Assembly (NCBI GenBank): GCA_963836735.1
Contig: CAWIKP010000002.1
Coordinates: 1 to 64,000, forward strand
DNA length: 64,000 bases
Direction of reading: 5' to 3'
From: JACCXG01 sp963836735
GTDB lineage: Bacteria > Acidobacteriota > Vicinamibacteria > Vicinamibacterales > 2-12-FULL-66-21
In this document: one piece after another, positions 28,268-37,112 of the stretch
How the letters are laid out: every line of letters begins with the position of its first letter
How positions within the stretch are numbered: position 1 is the first letter of the stretch
The notes under the pieces: model-generated
The model's database searches: none
The model's input: the letters and a program-made list of their open reading frames with translations, nothing else
Told to the model about the DNA's origin: nothing
Position numbers and translations under genes: made by a program

Positions 28268-28283
28268 TGCAACAGCGGTGCCT
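28268..28283 (-). promoter_or_regulatory. sigma-54 type promoter for P-ATPase
   Basis: The minus strand reads AGGCACC-GCTG-TTGCA, an almost ideal element. The predicted start (about 28256) is only five bases before ATG 28251. Confidence 0.55.
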
Positions 28284-28301
28284 GCCCGGAGAACCCGGGA
28301 C

Positions 28302-28338
28302 CGGAAAAAATACCCGTCTCCGGCGCATTTTTCGGCGG
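28302..28338. promoter_or_regulatory. Tandem operator pair between P-ATPase and DUF4342 genes
   Basis: CGGAAAAAATACCCGTC (28302-28318) and CCGGCGCATTTTTCGGCGG (28320-28338) have centres about 21 bases apart. Sigma-54 elements flank them on both strands. Confidence 0.45.
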
Positions 28339-28420
28339 CGGCGATCTGCCGGCCACGACCGCATGCGCCACTTCCGGCTTCGGGAGATGCCGCCTCGGCA
28401 AGCCCACGCCAGACGGGCGT

Positions 28421-28436
28421 TGGCGACGTCCTTGCT
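28421..28436 (+). promoter_or_regulatory. sigma-54 type promoter for DUF4342 gene
   Basis: TGGCGAC-GTCC-TTGCT fits both -24 and -12. The predicted start is near 28447, 15 bases before ATG 28462. Confidence 0.55.
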
Positions 28437-28461
28437 CTATCCCGAGGGACGGAGGTCCTCC

Positions 28462-28746
28462 ATGTCAGAAAAGACCTACTGGGAATCGATCAAGACCGAA
28501 AGCGGCCAGCTCCTCGAGCGCCTGAAGGAGCTCGTGCACGAGGGGAATGTGCGACGTGTCGTGGTGCAGCACGAGGGACGGACGGTGGCGGAATTCCCGC
28601 TGACCGCGGGCGTCCTGGGAGCGCTGATCGCGCCGGTTGCCGCGGCGATCGGAGCGATCGCTGCCCTCCTCAAAGACTGCACGATTGCGGTCGAGCGGGC
28701 GGAAATGACGCCCAAGGCGCCTGACCCCGCTGCCGCGGTGAAGTAA
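28462..28746 (+). CDS. Small DUF4342-like protein
   Basis: A 94-residue protein beginning MSEKTYWESIKTESGQLLER at ATG 28462 after GGAGG. An amphipathic helix ('LERLKELVHEGNVRRVVVQH') leads to 'EGRTVAEFPLTAGVLGALIA' and one hydrophobic segment ('VLGALIAPVAAAIGAIAALL') with a charged end. This pattern, 'N.R.i.v...g.tl.eiPl..g....llaP.l.ai', fits DUF4342, a family of unknown function with a membrane-associated helix. Divergent from the P-ATPase across shared operators. Intact. Confidence 0.75.
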   Translation: MSEKTYWESIKTESGQLLERLKELVHEGNVRRVVVQHEGRTVAEFPLTAGVLGALIAPVAAAIGAIAALLKDCTIAVERAEMTPKAPDPAAAVK

Positions 28747-28753
28747 CCGTCAC

Positions 28754-28775
28754 CCCTCTCCGGTCGCGGAGAGGG
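28754..28775 (+). terminator. Hairpin between DUF4342 and DUF3365 genes
   Basis: CCCTCTCC-GGTCGC-GGAGAGGG is a perfect eight-base stem eight bases after the DUF4342 stop. There is no T tract, so it may only reduce read-through or process the RNA. Confidence 0.4.
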
Positions 28776-28795
28776 ACATGGTCAAGGAGCTGATC

Positions 28796-29398
28796 ATGCG
28801 AAACAGCCATCGGGCCGCGTACGTGGCGGCGCTGCTGTTCGCCACGACGCTGCAGGGACAGTCCGGCCTCCCCCCCGGCACCTGGCCGGTTTCGAGTGTG
28901 CCGGCCGACATCCGCGATGACGTGTCCCGCGGGGATCTGATCATTCTCTCCATGCATGACGCGCTGAGGAGAGAACTCACCGCCGCGCTGGACCAGGGCG
29001 GACCCGCGTTCGCGATCAACTCGTGTCACATCGATGTGATCGGTGCGATCCAGCGAATTGCCAAAGCCGAGCGCGTGGCCGCCGGACGGACCAGCGACCG
29101 ACTGCGCAATCCCACCAACATCCCGGCGAAATGGGCCGCGCCACTGGTCAGCGCGAACGCCGGACGACGGGCGCGCGACGTCGAGGGGTATGCGGTCGAT
29201 CTCGGACCCGCAGTGGGCGTCCTTCGGCCGATCGCCCAGCAGCCGATGTGCGCGTCCTGTCACGGCCCTGCGGATACGCTCGATCCGGCGGTGCGGAAAG
29301 TTCTGGCGGAACGCTATCCGGCGGACAAAGGACTGGGATTCACCAATGGAGAGATTCGCGGGTGGTTCTGGGTCGAAGTCCCGAAGCGACCGCGCTGA
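28796..29398 (+). CDS. Exported DUF3365 (c-type haem, Tll0287-like) protein
   Basis: ATG 28796 (after AAGGAG) gives a signal peptide, MRNSHRAAYVAALLFATTLQ-GQSG. The mature domain has 'DQGGPAFAINSCHIDV', 'RTSDRLRNPTNIPAKWAAPL' and the haem-binding 'QPMCASCHGPADTLDPAVRK' (CxxCH), then 'AERYPADKGLGFTNGEIRGW'. This order is DUF3365, a periplasmic sensor-like haem domain related to cyanobacterial Tll0287. Standalone here, without a kinase. It may be a redox or gas-responsive haem protein. Follows DUF4342 closely. An upstream ATG at 28778 in the same frame lacks a ribosome site. Confidence 0.88.
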   Translation: MRNSHRAAYVAALLFATTLQGQSGLPPGTWPVSSVPADIRDDVSRGDLIILSMHDALRRELTAALDQGGPAFAINSCHIDVIGAIQRIAKAERVAAGRTSDRLRNPTNIPAKWAAPLVSANAGRRARDVEGYAVDLGPAVGVLRPIAQQPMCASCHGPADTLDPAVRKVLAERYPADKGLGFTNGEIRGWFWVEVPKRPR

Positions 29399-29504
29399 TG
29401 GTGAATCGCCTGCTGCACAACACCGGCGTGCGGGCGTCGAACGGTCTACTTCACGCAGCGGCGCTCGAAGGCGTTCACCGTTCGACCTGGGACGAATCGG
29501 TATA

Positions 29505-30350
29505 TCAATACGCGGTCACTCCCTCTGTCCTGAACAGGCGGACGGCTTGCTCGACGGCGTCCACGGTTGGCGGATCGGTGTGTTCCAGCTGATAGGGAAT
29601 CCCGAGGTTCTGCCACTTGAACCGGCCGAGCTGATGGAACGGCAGCACGTCGACCCGCTCGACGTTGCCCAGGCTCGCGGTAAACGACGCGATCCGGCTG
29701 ATGTTGTCGGCATCGTCGGTGAGCTGGGGAACGAGCACGAACCGCACCCACATCGGCCGTCCGTTCGCCGCCAACCGCCTCGCGAACGCCCGCGTCTGGT
29801 CGGGGGCCATGCCGGTCAGTCGGCGATGGCGCTCCGCATCCCAGGTCTTGATGTCGAGCAGGACGAGATCGATCGCCTCGAGCTCGGTGTCGCTCAGCTT
29901 GTCGCCGTAGTAGCCGTTGGTCTCCACGGCGGTGTGAATGCCCATCGCCTGGGCGGCCCGGAACAGCTTGACCGCGAACCGGTGCTGCATCAACGGTTCG
30001 CCGCCGCTCAGCGTGAAGCCGCCGGACATCACCTTCAGCCCGCGACGGTATTTGCGCAGCTCCTCGGCCGCCCGTTCCACCGTCACGGGGATGCCGTTGC
30101 TCATCGTCCACGTATCGGGATTGTGGCAATAGAGACACCGCCACATGCAGCCGGTCGTCCAGGCCACGACGCGAACGCCCGGGCCATCGACGGCGGATCC
30201 GGTCGTGAACGAGTGCAGGAACCCCATGTCGCCGGTGGCCAGCGCCGTGCGAACGTCGGTTTCCGGCAGGTTCGCCCCGAGGTTGACGCGCAGCTCGTAG
30301 GGACTGGACGCCTCCAGCGGGGTGTGGTCGAGAGCGATGTCCTCAGACAT
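29505..30350 (-). CDS. pflA: Pyruvate-formate-lyase activating enzyme-like radical SAM protein
   Basis: A glycyl-radical activase family protein of 281 residues. ATG 30350 (after GGAGG) begins MSEDIALDHTPLEASSPYEL. The radical SAM cluster motif is 'TTGCMWRCLYCHNPDTW' (CxxxCxxC), and 'GFTLSGGEPLMQ' is the GGE SAM-binding motif. 'VETNGYYGDKLSDTELEAID' and 'VLLDIKTWDAERHRRLTGMA' are typical of PflA. It has an N-terminal extension of about 40 residues before 'GFLHSFTTGSAVDGPGVRVV'. No glycyl-radical enzyme gene (pflB) lies in the window. It is divergent from the tandem USP across operators. Intact. Confidence 0.88.
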   Translation of the reverse strand: MSEDIALDHTPLEASSPYELRVNLGANLPETDVRTALATGDMGFLHSFTTGSAVDGPGVRVVAWTTGCMWRCLYCHNPDTWTMSNGIPVTVERAAEELRKYRRGLKVMSGGFTLSGGEPLMQHRFAVKLFRAAQAMGIHTAVETNGYYGDKLSDTELEAIDLVLLDIKTWDAERHRRLTGMAPDQTRAFARRLAANGRPMWVRFVLVPQLTDDADNISRIASFTASLGNVERVDVLPFHQLGRFKWQNLGIPYQLEHTDPPTVDAVEQAVRLFRTEGVTAY

Positions 30351-30532
30351 GGCGGCCTCCATCGAACGCGCGATTGATCAGGTTCTCTGCGGCTCGCGCG
30401 TGAGCTGCATGACTGACACGCCACAGGCGTGACCTGCGGATCGTTCCTGCACGTTTCATGCGAAGCAGGAACGGGAGCCGGAGAGAATTCGCTCGGATGG
30501 ACCGACCCTCGACCCGTCGCGCCGTCGAGTGG

Positions 30533-30568
30533 TGGGGAAAATCGCCGACCAGTGCGGAAGAATCCGCA
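30533..30568. promoter_or_regulatory. Tandem operator pair between pflA and tandem USP
   Basis: TGGGGAAAATCGCCGA (30533-30548) and TGCGGAAGAATCCGCA (30553-30568) are exactly 20 bases apart; the second is a perfect six-base dyad (TGCGGA/TCCGCA). They lie in the 352-base gap 30351-30702. The rest of the gap holds one weak sigma-54-like element toward the USP, and toward pflA only a GG/GC pair with one base too many. Confidence 0.55.
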
Positions 30569-30613
30569 GGCGAGTCCGGTCAAATCCTCGATGTTCGGGT
30601 GCGCAGCGGCCGA

Positions 30614-30629
30614 TTGGACACTCACCAGC
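30614..30629 (+). promoter_or_regulatory. Weak sigma-54 type element before tandem USP
   Basis: TTGGACA-CTCA-CCAGC keeps GG-N10-GC but the -12 is CAGC instead of TTGC. 74 bases before ATG 30703. Confidence 0.25.
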
Positions 30630-30702
30630 CCTGGCAAGGCAGCCTCGGTTCTTGCATTCGAGAAAGAGCGGCCGGGCGCTGCCTCGGTCGAGGAGGCGCA
30701 TC

Positions 30703-31616
30703 ATGATCGAGCTTCAACGCATCCTGTGCGCAGTCGACTTTTCCGAATTCTCCCGCCGCGCTCTGGACCACGCGCTGAGCGTCGCACGAGGTTACGGATC
30801 CACCGTCACGGCCCTTCACGTCGTCGCACCCGCTCCCGCCGCGGTCGCAGGCGGCTACTACTTCGGCTCGGAGAATCCGCCTCCTTTGCTGTTTCCGGTG
30901 ATGGACGCGGATAGCGCAAGAGGTGAACTGCAACGGCTGGTCACGACCGAGCACGTCCCTGGCGTGAAGGTCGACAGTGTCGTGGCCGAAGCATACGACG
31001 TCTATCGCGAGATCCTGGCGCAGGCGGATCGGCTTCAGTCCAATCTGGTGGTGATGGGTACTCACGGCCGCTCCGGCTTCGAGCGCCTGTTCCTGGGCTC
31101 GACCGCCGAGAAGGTGCTGCGAAAGGCACGTTGTCCGGTCATGACCGTGCCGCCGCAAGGCGCCGGACGCGATGGCCAGCGGTCTGGCGCCGTTCAAACG
31201 GATCGTCTGCGGGATCGATTTTTCGAAGAGCTCACACGTCGCGCTCGACTATGCGATGTCGCTGGCGCAGGAGAACGCGGCGGCCCTCGCCGTGGTTCAC
31301 GTCATCGACATTCATCCGATGTACGTGGATTTCGCACCTCCCGCCGCGATCGATCTTCACGCGTGGATCGAGCAGGCCACGAGCCGCCTGCACGAGATGG
31401 TTCCAGACCGCGGTGCGCTCGGCCTGCAGCGTCGCCGACCTGGTACGCGAGGGCACGCCGCCTCGGGAGATTCTGACGCTGGCGCAGGAACTCGACGCCG
31501 ACCTGATCGTGCTCGGCGTACACGGCCGACGTGCGGCAGACGTGTTGTTCTTCGGATCGACGACGCACCACGTCATCCGCGAGGCGCATTGCGCGGTGTT
31601 GACGTTGCGCGGTTGA
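30703..31616 (+). CDS. Tandem-domain universal stress protein, frameshifted
   Basis: Two USP domains in a row. ATG 30703 after GAGGAGG starts MIELQRILCAVDFSEFSRRA, with signature 'VVMGTHGRSGFERLFLGSTA' and 'RCPVMTVPP'. After an indel near 31165 the second domain reads 'FKRIVCGIDFSKSSHVALDY', then (another indel near 31405) 'LVREGTPPREILTLAQELDA' and 'LIVLGVHGRRAADVLFFGST', ending LTLRG at 31616. If ATG 31172 is used instead, the second domain could be a separate gene, but the first then lacks a stop before overlapping it widely. Tandem USPs such as mycobacterial Rv2623 bind ATP and slow growth. Confidence 0.88.
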
Positions 31617-31687
31617 GCCGATTCGTCATCGGCGAAGGAGACACGTGCTCACCGGGGCAGTGGCCAATGGCCTGACAACATTGTTTC

Positions 31688-32624
31688 GTGGGTTTCGGTC
31701 TCCTGGTCGGGACATCTGGTCCAGACCTGGCGACGGCGGAGACGGCGACCGCAACGCCGGATCGTCCGGCGAATCTGCCTGGCGAGGGCTCCGTTGCCGG
31801 CCAAGCGGAGCCCGGCGCGGCCGTGGTCTTCGACCGGGTCTCGCTCGCGTTCGATGAGCAGGTGGTGCTGCGCGACGTGAGCTTCCAGATTCCCCGCGGA
31901 GGCATGCGGATCCTGCTTGGCGACAGCGGCGCGGGGAAATCCGTCGTGCTCAAGCTGATCCTTGGCCTGCTTCGTCCGGATGCCGGCGCCATTGTCGTCC
32001 GCGGCCAGCGCGTCGACGCGATGCCCGAGCGCGATTTGCTGCGTGTGCGCGCCGACATCGGCATGCTGTTCCAGGAAAACGCACTCTTCGATTCCTTGAC
32101 CGTTGACGAGAACGTGGGCTACCGGCTGTACGAGGAGACCGCCATGCCCCGGGCGGCCGTTCGCGCGCGGGTCGAGGAGGTGCTGACCTTCGTCGGGCTT
32201 CGATCGCTGATCGACGCGATGCCGGCAACGTTGTCGGGTGGTGAGCGGCGCCGGGTCGGCATCGCCCGCGCCATGGCCTCCAGGCCTGCACTCCTGCTGT
32301 TCGACGACCCGACCACCGGCCTCGATCCCATCATCGCGACGACGGTGGACCACGAGATCATCAAGCTGCGCGATCTGGAGCACGTCACCTCGCTGGTCGT
32401 GACCCACCAGATGCGGGACGCGTTCTACATCGCCACGCACGAAGCCGTGCAGCGGGATGGGCGGGTCACGATCGTCAGTGCCGAAGACGCACAAGGCGGC
32501 GCAAACGGAATTCATGGTCCTGCACGAGGGACGGATCCGGTTTCACGGCCGCGCCAGCGAGTTGCTGGCGTCCGAGGACCGCTACCTGCGGGACTTCCTG
32601 TTCAGGACCTTGCCGCCCTGGTGA
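31688..32624 (+). CDS. ABC transporter ATP-binding protein (MlaF-like), one frameshift
   Basis: A nucleotide-binding subunit. Walker A is 'LLGDSGAGKSVVLKLILGLL', the Q-loop 'IGMLFQENALFDSLTVDENV', the ABC signature 'ATLSGGERRRVGIARAMASR' and Walker B 'PALLLFDDPTTGLDP', followed by 'LVVTHQM'. The Mla-type pattern (FQENALFDSLTV) suggests lipid or solvent-tolerance transport at the envelope. Near 32500 the frame slips; the true end 'MVLHEGRIRFHGRASELLAS' to 'RTLPPW' stops at 32624. GTG 31688 is used as start, with no strong ribosome site and about 45 extra residues before the domain. No MlaE permease or MlaD protein lies nearby, so it is an orphan here. Confidence 0.85.
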
Positions 32625-32653
32625 CTCGGGGACGCGGATTTGCCGGTGCGGTC

Positions 32654-35216
32654 CTACCTTCGCGAGCCGCCCAACACGGCCGTCTGAATCTCGGTCGGCA
32701 GTCGAGCGATCGCACCAAGCGCCAACCGATCCGCGGCGGCATTATCGCCCTCGAACGAGAGCAGCGATGCCGCCCAAATCTCCGCGCCCCGTTCGCGCCA
32801 CTCGATGTGTTCGGCCCGCAGCGACGCCGCCGCCGTTCCGGTGAGCGGCGCGGAGCGTATGGCGTCGAGACGGTCCTTCAGCGGCCTGCCGATGAACGGC
32901 TTCGCCTCTCCGCTCTGGATCCGCAGGTGCAGCCGCGGACTCGCCAGCTCCACCCACGGGTTCGCGTCCCGATTGCGCGGCGCGGAACGAAAGCGCTGGT
33001 CCGCGGCGTCGAGTCGGTCCCACGAAGTACAGCCACAGTCCCGCTTGATGGGACAGATACGGATTGCTGCGATCCGGGTTCGCCATCAGTGCGCGCGAAC
33101 GCGCGTCCGCGCGCGCCGCGTCGAGCGCGTCCGGGTTGGTATGTCCGATCAACGCGACCGCGGCTTCTCCAGCCCTGAAGTCCCCTCGCCACAGCGTCGT
33201 CTGCGGGTAGACATCGAGGAACGACGCGGCAATGCCGTCGAACTCGGCTTCCGAGATCTGAGACAGCGGAATCCATTGGCAGTACAGCCCGCCCGGCGCC
33301 AGCACTCGCCGCACGGCTTCGAAACTCTCTCGCGTGTAGAGCGACGACTCTCCGCGCCGCCAGGGGACGACGAGATCGCCGACGACGACGTCGAAGCGGT
33401 CGCGCGTCGCGCCGACGTAGCTGCGCGCGTCTTCGGCTCGCACGCGGACGCGCGGATCCGCAAGCACGTCGAGGTTGGCGTCGCCGAACCAATCGCGCGC
33501 GGCGTCGGCGACCTCGGGCACGAGCTCGAGCGCCAACGCCTCGCGGATCGGATGAAATCGGATCGCGCTGAAGGAAATGGCCGTGCCGAGGCCGAGAAAT
33601 GCGACGCGTTGCGGCTGCGGATGCAGCAGCAGCGGAATGTGCCCCTGCAGGCGCTCGTCGCCGGCAGCGTGGGTGCCCCCGAGCACGTAGAAATTGTTCA
33701 GTTTGATCCGTCGATGGCCATTCTGTGCGACGACCGCCACGCTGCCGAACGCCCCTTCGCTGAGGTGCAGCAGACGGTCGCGGCCCGACAGCTTCAGGCG
33801 CGGCAGCGAGGCCGGCGCGGTGACGAAGAACGCGACGATCGCCACGACGAGTGCCGAGACAACCGTCCTGCGGATCGTTCGGCCGGCACCGCGCGCGGCG
33901 ATCACCGCGCACAGGCTCGAACACGCGCCGAGCATGCTCACAGCGGTCCAGAGGCCGACAGAAGGCGCAAGCGCAAAGAGCGCGACGAGCGGACCGAGAA
34001 TCGCACCGGCGGTGTTCGCGGCGAGAATGGCGCCAACGGCCGGCCCGCCTTCGCGTTCGACGTCGCCTTCTTCCTGCATCAGAGCGGGCAGCGCCAGTCC
34101 GAGAAGCATGCCCGGCACCAGCAGCGCCGCTCCCGCCAGCAGGGCGAGATGCGTCTCATGGGTGAGGAGCCCTCCGCCCCTCAGATAGTCGAGGCCCGTA
34201 GCGCGCACGAACAGCGCGGGCAGCAGCACCATCCAGACACCCGCGCCGGCCCAACCGGCCGAGGCGAGCGCGCGGGAGGCCATCCCGCGCTGAAGCGCCG
34301 AGCGCGCAAGGGCAGCTCCGCCCGCGAGCCCCGCGAGAAGCACGGCAACGACCGTGGCGAACGAGTACACGGAATTCTCGTGTACCAGCGCAAATGCGCG
34401 CGACGCGAGCGCTTCGAGCGCCAGCGTGATCGCGCCCGAGGCCGCGGCAAAGACCAGCGTTCCACGAGACGGCCGGCGCGCCTGGACACGCTTCGACGGC
34501 CGCGGGCTCGCCGGCTCGCGAGTAGCCGGCGCGTTCAGCGAGCGAGCACGGAGGAGCGCGAGAGAGCGTGTCGCGGGGAGTCCGAGGGGCGAAGCCCCTC
34601 GGAGCCAATCGAGGAGCAGCGCGCCTGCCGCAACCAGAAGATTGATGGTGATGGCCGCGCGGAGCGCGCCCGTCGCGCCGAGCGACGGCAGCAGGACGGC
34701 CGGCACGGCCAGCGCGCCGGCACAGGCGCCCAGGGTGTTCACCGCGTAGAGACCGCCGGCGCGAACGCCGAGCGACTCTGCCCGCGACGCCACGAACTGC
34801 GCGAGCACCGGCAGGGTGCCGCCCATGGCGGTCGCCGGAACCAGAACCGAGATGATCGCCACGGCGACTTTCACTGCGAGTTGCAGTGCGGCGTTGTCGC
34901 CCGGCGCGTCGGAGAGCCACGCCAGAACGGGCTGCATGGCCCGCAGGATCGGGTCCACCGCGAGCGCGGACAGCCCCGGTGATGATCTCGAGAATGGCGA
35001 ACGCACGGAGTGGACGGGTGAGGCGCGGCGCGAACCGACCGAGCAGGTAGCTGCCGAGGCCGAGTCCGGCGAAGAACGCCACGAGCGCCGCGGCCGCGGC
35101 CGGCGCCGTCGCGCCAAGGAGCACCGCGAAGCGGCGCATCCACAGCACTTCGTAGGCGAGCGCGGCGGCGCCCGACAGGAAGAAGAGAGGTAGAGCGCCG
35201 CCGGCGCGCGGCGCAC
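32654..35216 (-). CDS. Fused membrane / spermidine-synthase-like protein, frameshifted
   Basis: A protein of about 850 residues. The first 500 residues have many membrane helices ('YEVLWMRRFAVLLGATAPAA', 'LVAFFAGLGLGSYLLGRFAP', 'VLVPATAMGGTLPVLAQFVA', 'LYAVNTLGACAGALAVPAVL'). The C-terminal part is a spermidine-synthase-like methyltransferase fold ('RVAFLGLGTAISFSAIRFHP', 'LELVPEVADAARDWFGDANL', 'DVVVGDLVVPWRRGESSLYT'). Start GTG 35216; a TC duplication near 35190 and an indel near 34970 break the N-terminus, and another near 33010 the C-terminus, whose end 'AIARLPTEIQTAVLGGSRR' reaches 32654. This fusion is common in Acidobacteria and Proteobacteria, function unproven. A polyamine role should not be assumed. 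Confidence 0.82.
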
Positions 35217-35226
35217 GCGCGCACGA

Positions 35227-35826
35227 TCAGCGGCCGCCGGTCGACTCAGAGGCTGCCTGTTCGCTGAGGATCCGGTCGAGGAGCTCACGCAACTGCGCGC
35301 CGTCGGTGACGCCGGCGATCCGCGCCGCGACGCGGCCTTGCCGATCCACGATCACCGTCGCGGGAAGCCCGGGGCCGACGCCGAGCGCTTTCATGTGGTC
35401 CTCGGAGGCTTCGAGCCAGACCGGGAACTGGATCTGCAACCCCTGCATGAATTCCCGCACCTTGGCCTTCGCCGAACGCGGTTCGTTGGCGGCGCCGACG
35501 AATTCGACGCCACGATCGCGATACGCCGCATATGCCTTCACGAACTCGGGCATCTCTCCCTTGCAGGGTGCGCACCAGGTCGCCCAGAAGTTGACGACGA
35601 TGACCTTGCCCTTGAGTTGGGACAACTGACGCCGCGCGCCCGGAATGTCGCTGAACACCAGCTTCGGCGCCGGCGTCCGCTGTTCTTTCGGCACCCAGAC
35701 ATCTCCGGGCGCCGCGATGACGGACGGTGAGAATCCGCGCGGCAAGTGCGAGAACGAACCAATAACGAAGAACGAATCAATCGCATCGCTGGAACACATC
35801 CGACTGAGGAAGCAGGGCCAGGACAC
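35227..35826 (-). CDS. TlpA/ResA-like thioredoxin-fold protein
   Basis: A thiol-disulphide protein. After about 55 N-terminal residues the domain reads 'LVFSDIPGARRQLSQLKGKV', the active site 'VVNFWATWCAPCKGEMPEFV' (CAPC), 'VEFVGAANEPRSAKAKVREF' and the cis-Pro region 'GVGPGLPATVIVDRQGRVAA'. TlpA-type proteins act outside the cytoplasm in cytochrome c maturation or disulphide reduction. The N-terminus (possible starts 35826 or 35799) has a short hydrophobic stretch ('DSFFVIGSF') but no classical signal peptide, so the true start may be uncertain. It ends 11 bases before the start of the spermidine-synthase-like gene, likely one operon. Confidence 0.85.
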   Translation of the reverse strand: MSWPCFLSRMCSSDAIDSFFVIGSFSHLPRGFSPSVIAAPGDVWVPKEQRTPAPKLVFSDIPGARRQLSQLKGKVIVVNFWATWCAPCKGEMPEFVKAYAAYRDRGVEFVGAANEPRSAKAKVREFMQGLQIQFPVWLEASEDHMKALGVGPGLPATVIVDRQGRVAARIAGVTDGAQLRELLDRILSEQAASESTGGR

Positions 35827-35864
35827 CGCCGGGCTCTGGCCGTGCGTTCCGGAAACGTCTGATC

Positions 35865-36950
35865 CTAGAAGCGGCGGGAGTAGCCCCCCAGAATCAGATA
35901 GTCGGCAAACGCCGCGTCGCCGTGCGCGCCTCGCGCCTTGTCCGGCACGCTCTGGAATCGATTCCGGTAAATCGCGATCGGAACCGACAGCGTGACGGCG
36001 TTCTTCCCTTTGACGATGATGTTGAACGCGGGTTCGATCGACACCGCGATCCCTGGACGCCGAAAGCCGGCATCCGCTCCAATGATGTCCCGCACCGGCA
36101 CGCCCTCCACGCGGAGGCCCCCGCTGAACGTCATGTTCACGCTCTTCGGAATCGGGAACGCCACGCCGCCGCGCGCCAGGAACTGGTCGGCGATCGACAT
36201 GACCTCTTCCCCCGGAGCGGTGCGGTAGGTCTGGACGTTGCTCTTCTCCCCAGGCGTCGCGAGATACGCACCACCGCCGTAGATCGACAGCTTCCCGCCT
36301 GCCACCGCCGCGAACGTGGTGAAGTCCACCAGAATGCCGAACCCGCCGTCACCCGGCTGGATCGACTGATCGACCGTGCGGATCTGGTTCGTCACCGCGC
36401 CGCCAGACAAGACCCGGAACGTGTCGGTGGCGTTGTTCTGGCCGGTTGGGATTTTCACACCGACGCCGAGCTGCAGGTTGCCACCCGGATGCGTGTCGGG
36501 GTCGAACATCCAGCGGCGCGTCGTGAAGAACACGTCGCCGACACCGCGCGCCGCGGTCTGGTACCGTTCGAGCTCCACGCCCTGCTGGCGCAGCGACTGC
36601 GAACGCGTGGCCATGAAGATCGGCACGCCGAGACTCAGCTCGACGCGCTTGGTCGCCTGGTATCGGACCGTCAGGTCCGCGAGGTTGACGTGGTTGATGA
36701 CCTGATTGCCGAGTTCGTCCCGCTCTTCCTGATATTCGTCGCCAACGAAATGCCGATCCGATTCCTGGTACCGCCAGCCGAGTGAGAATCCCCACTCCCC
36801 TGCCGCTGGATACCCCGTGCCCTGCACGCCAAACCCGGGCGTGCCCATTCGTGCGGCCACTCAACCCTGGGCGAATGCATGCTTGGGAGCGCCAAGCCCG
36901 ATCGCCGTGGCGAACGCCGTCACGACACAACAACGCAGCACCGACCTCAT
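35865..36950 (-). CDS. Exported outer-membrane-type protein with in-frame TGA after the signal peptide
   Basis: ATG 36950, with AAGGAGG upstream, gives the signal peptide MRSVLRCCVVTAFATAIGLG-APKHAFAQG. The next codon is TGA (36861-36863), then in the same frame GTG begins 'VAARMGTPGFGVQGTGYPAA'. The remaining 330 residues form a beta-barrel-like chain ('EWGFSLGWRYQESDRHFVGD', 'RVELSLGVPIFMATRSQSLR', 'LQLGVGVKIPTGQNNATDTF') ending in GGYSRRF, with a terminal Phe as in outer membrane barrels. It resembles 'transporter' barrels of the MetA-pathway phenol type, not named further. The stop is one base from CGA or TGG. Confidence 0.75.
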
Positions 36951-37112
36951 CGATCCTCCTTACACGTGGGGATGACCGTTGGACCTTACAGGCAGTTATG
37001 GGAAGGATCAATAGCCTGAAACCACTAATGCGGCTGCGGACGCTTCACGACGCTCGGACCGGCCGCCTCCACCAATGAGCGCGCGTCCCATCGCGCGCAC
37101 AGTCCGAGCCCC

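Noticed and set aside
32805..34982. 725-codon plus-strand open frame
   Set aside because: It is antisense to the spermidine-synthase-like gene; composition is Arg/Pro/Ala-rich with no family features, as expected for opposite-strand frames in GC-rich DNA.
32654..35216. Polyamine biosynthesis gene (speE)
   Set aside because: The methyltransferase-like domain is fused to a large membrane region and lacks neighbours for polyamine synthesis; calling it a true spermidine synthase would overreach.
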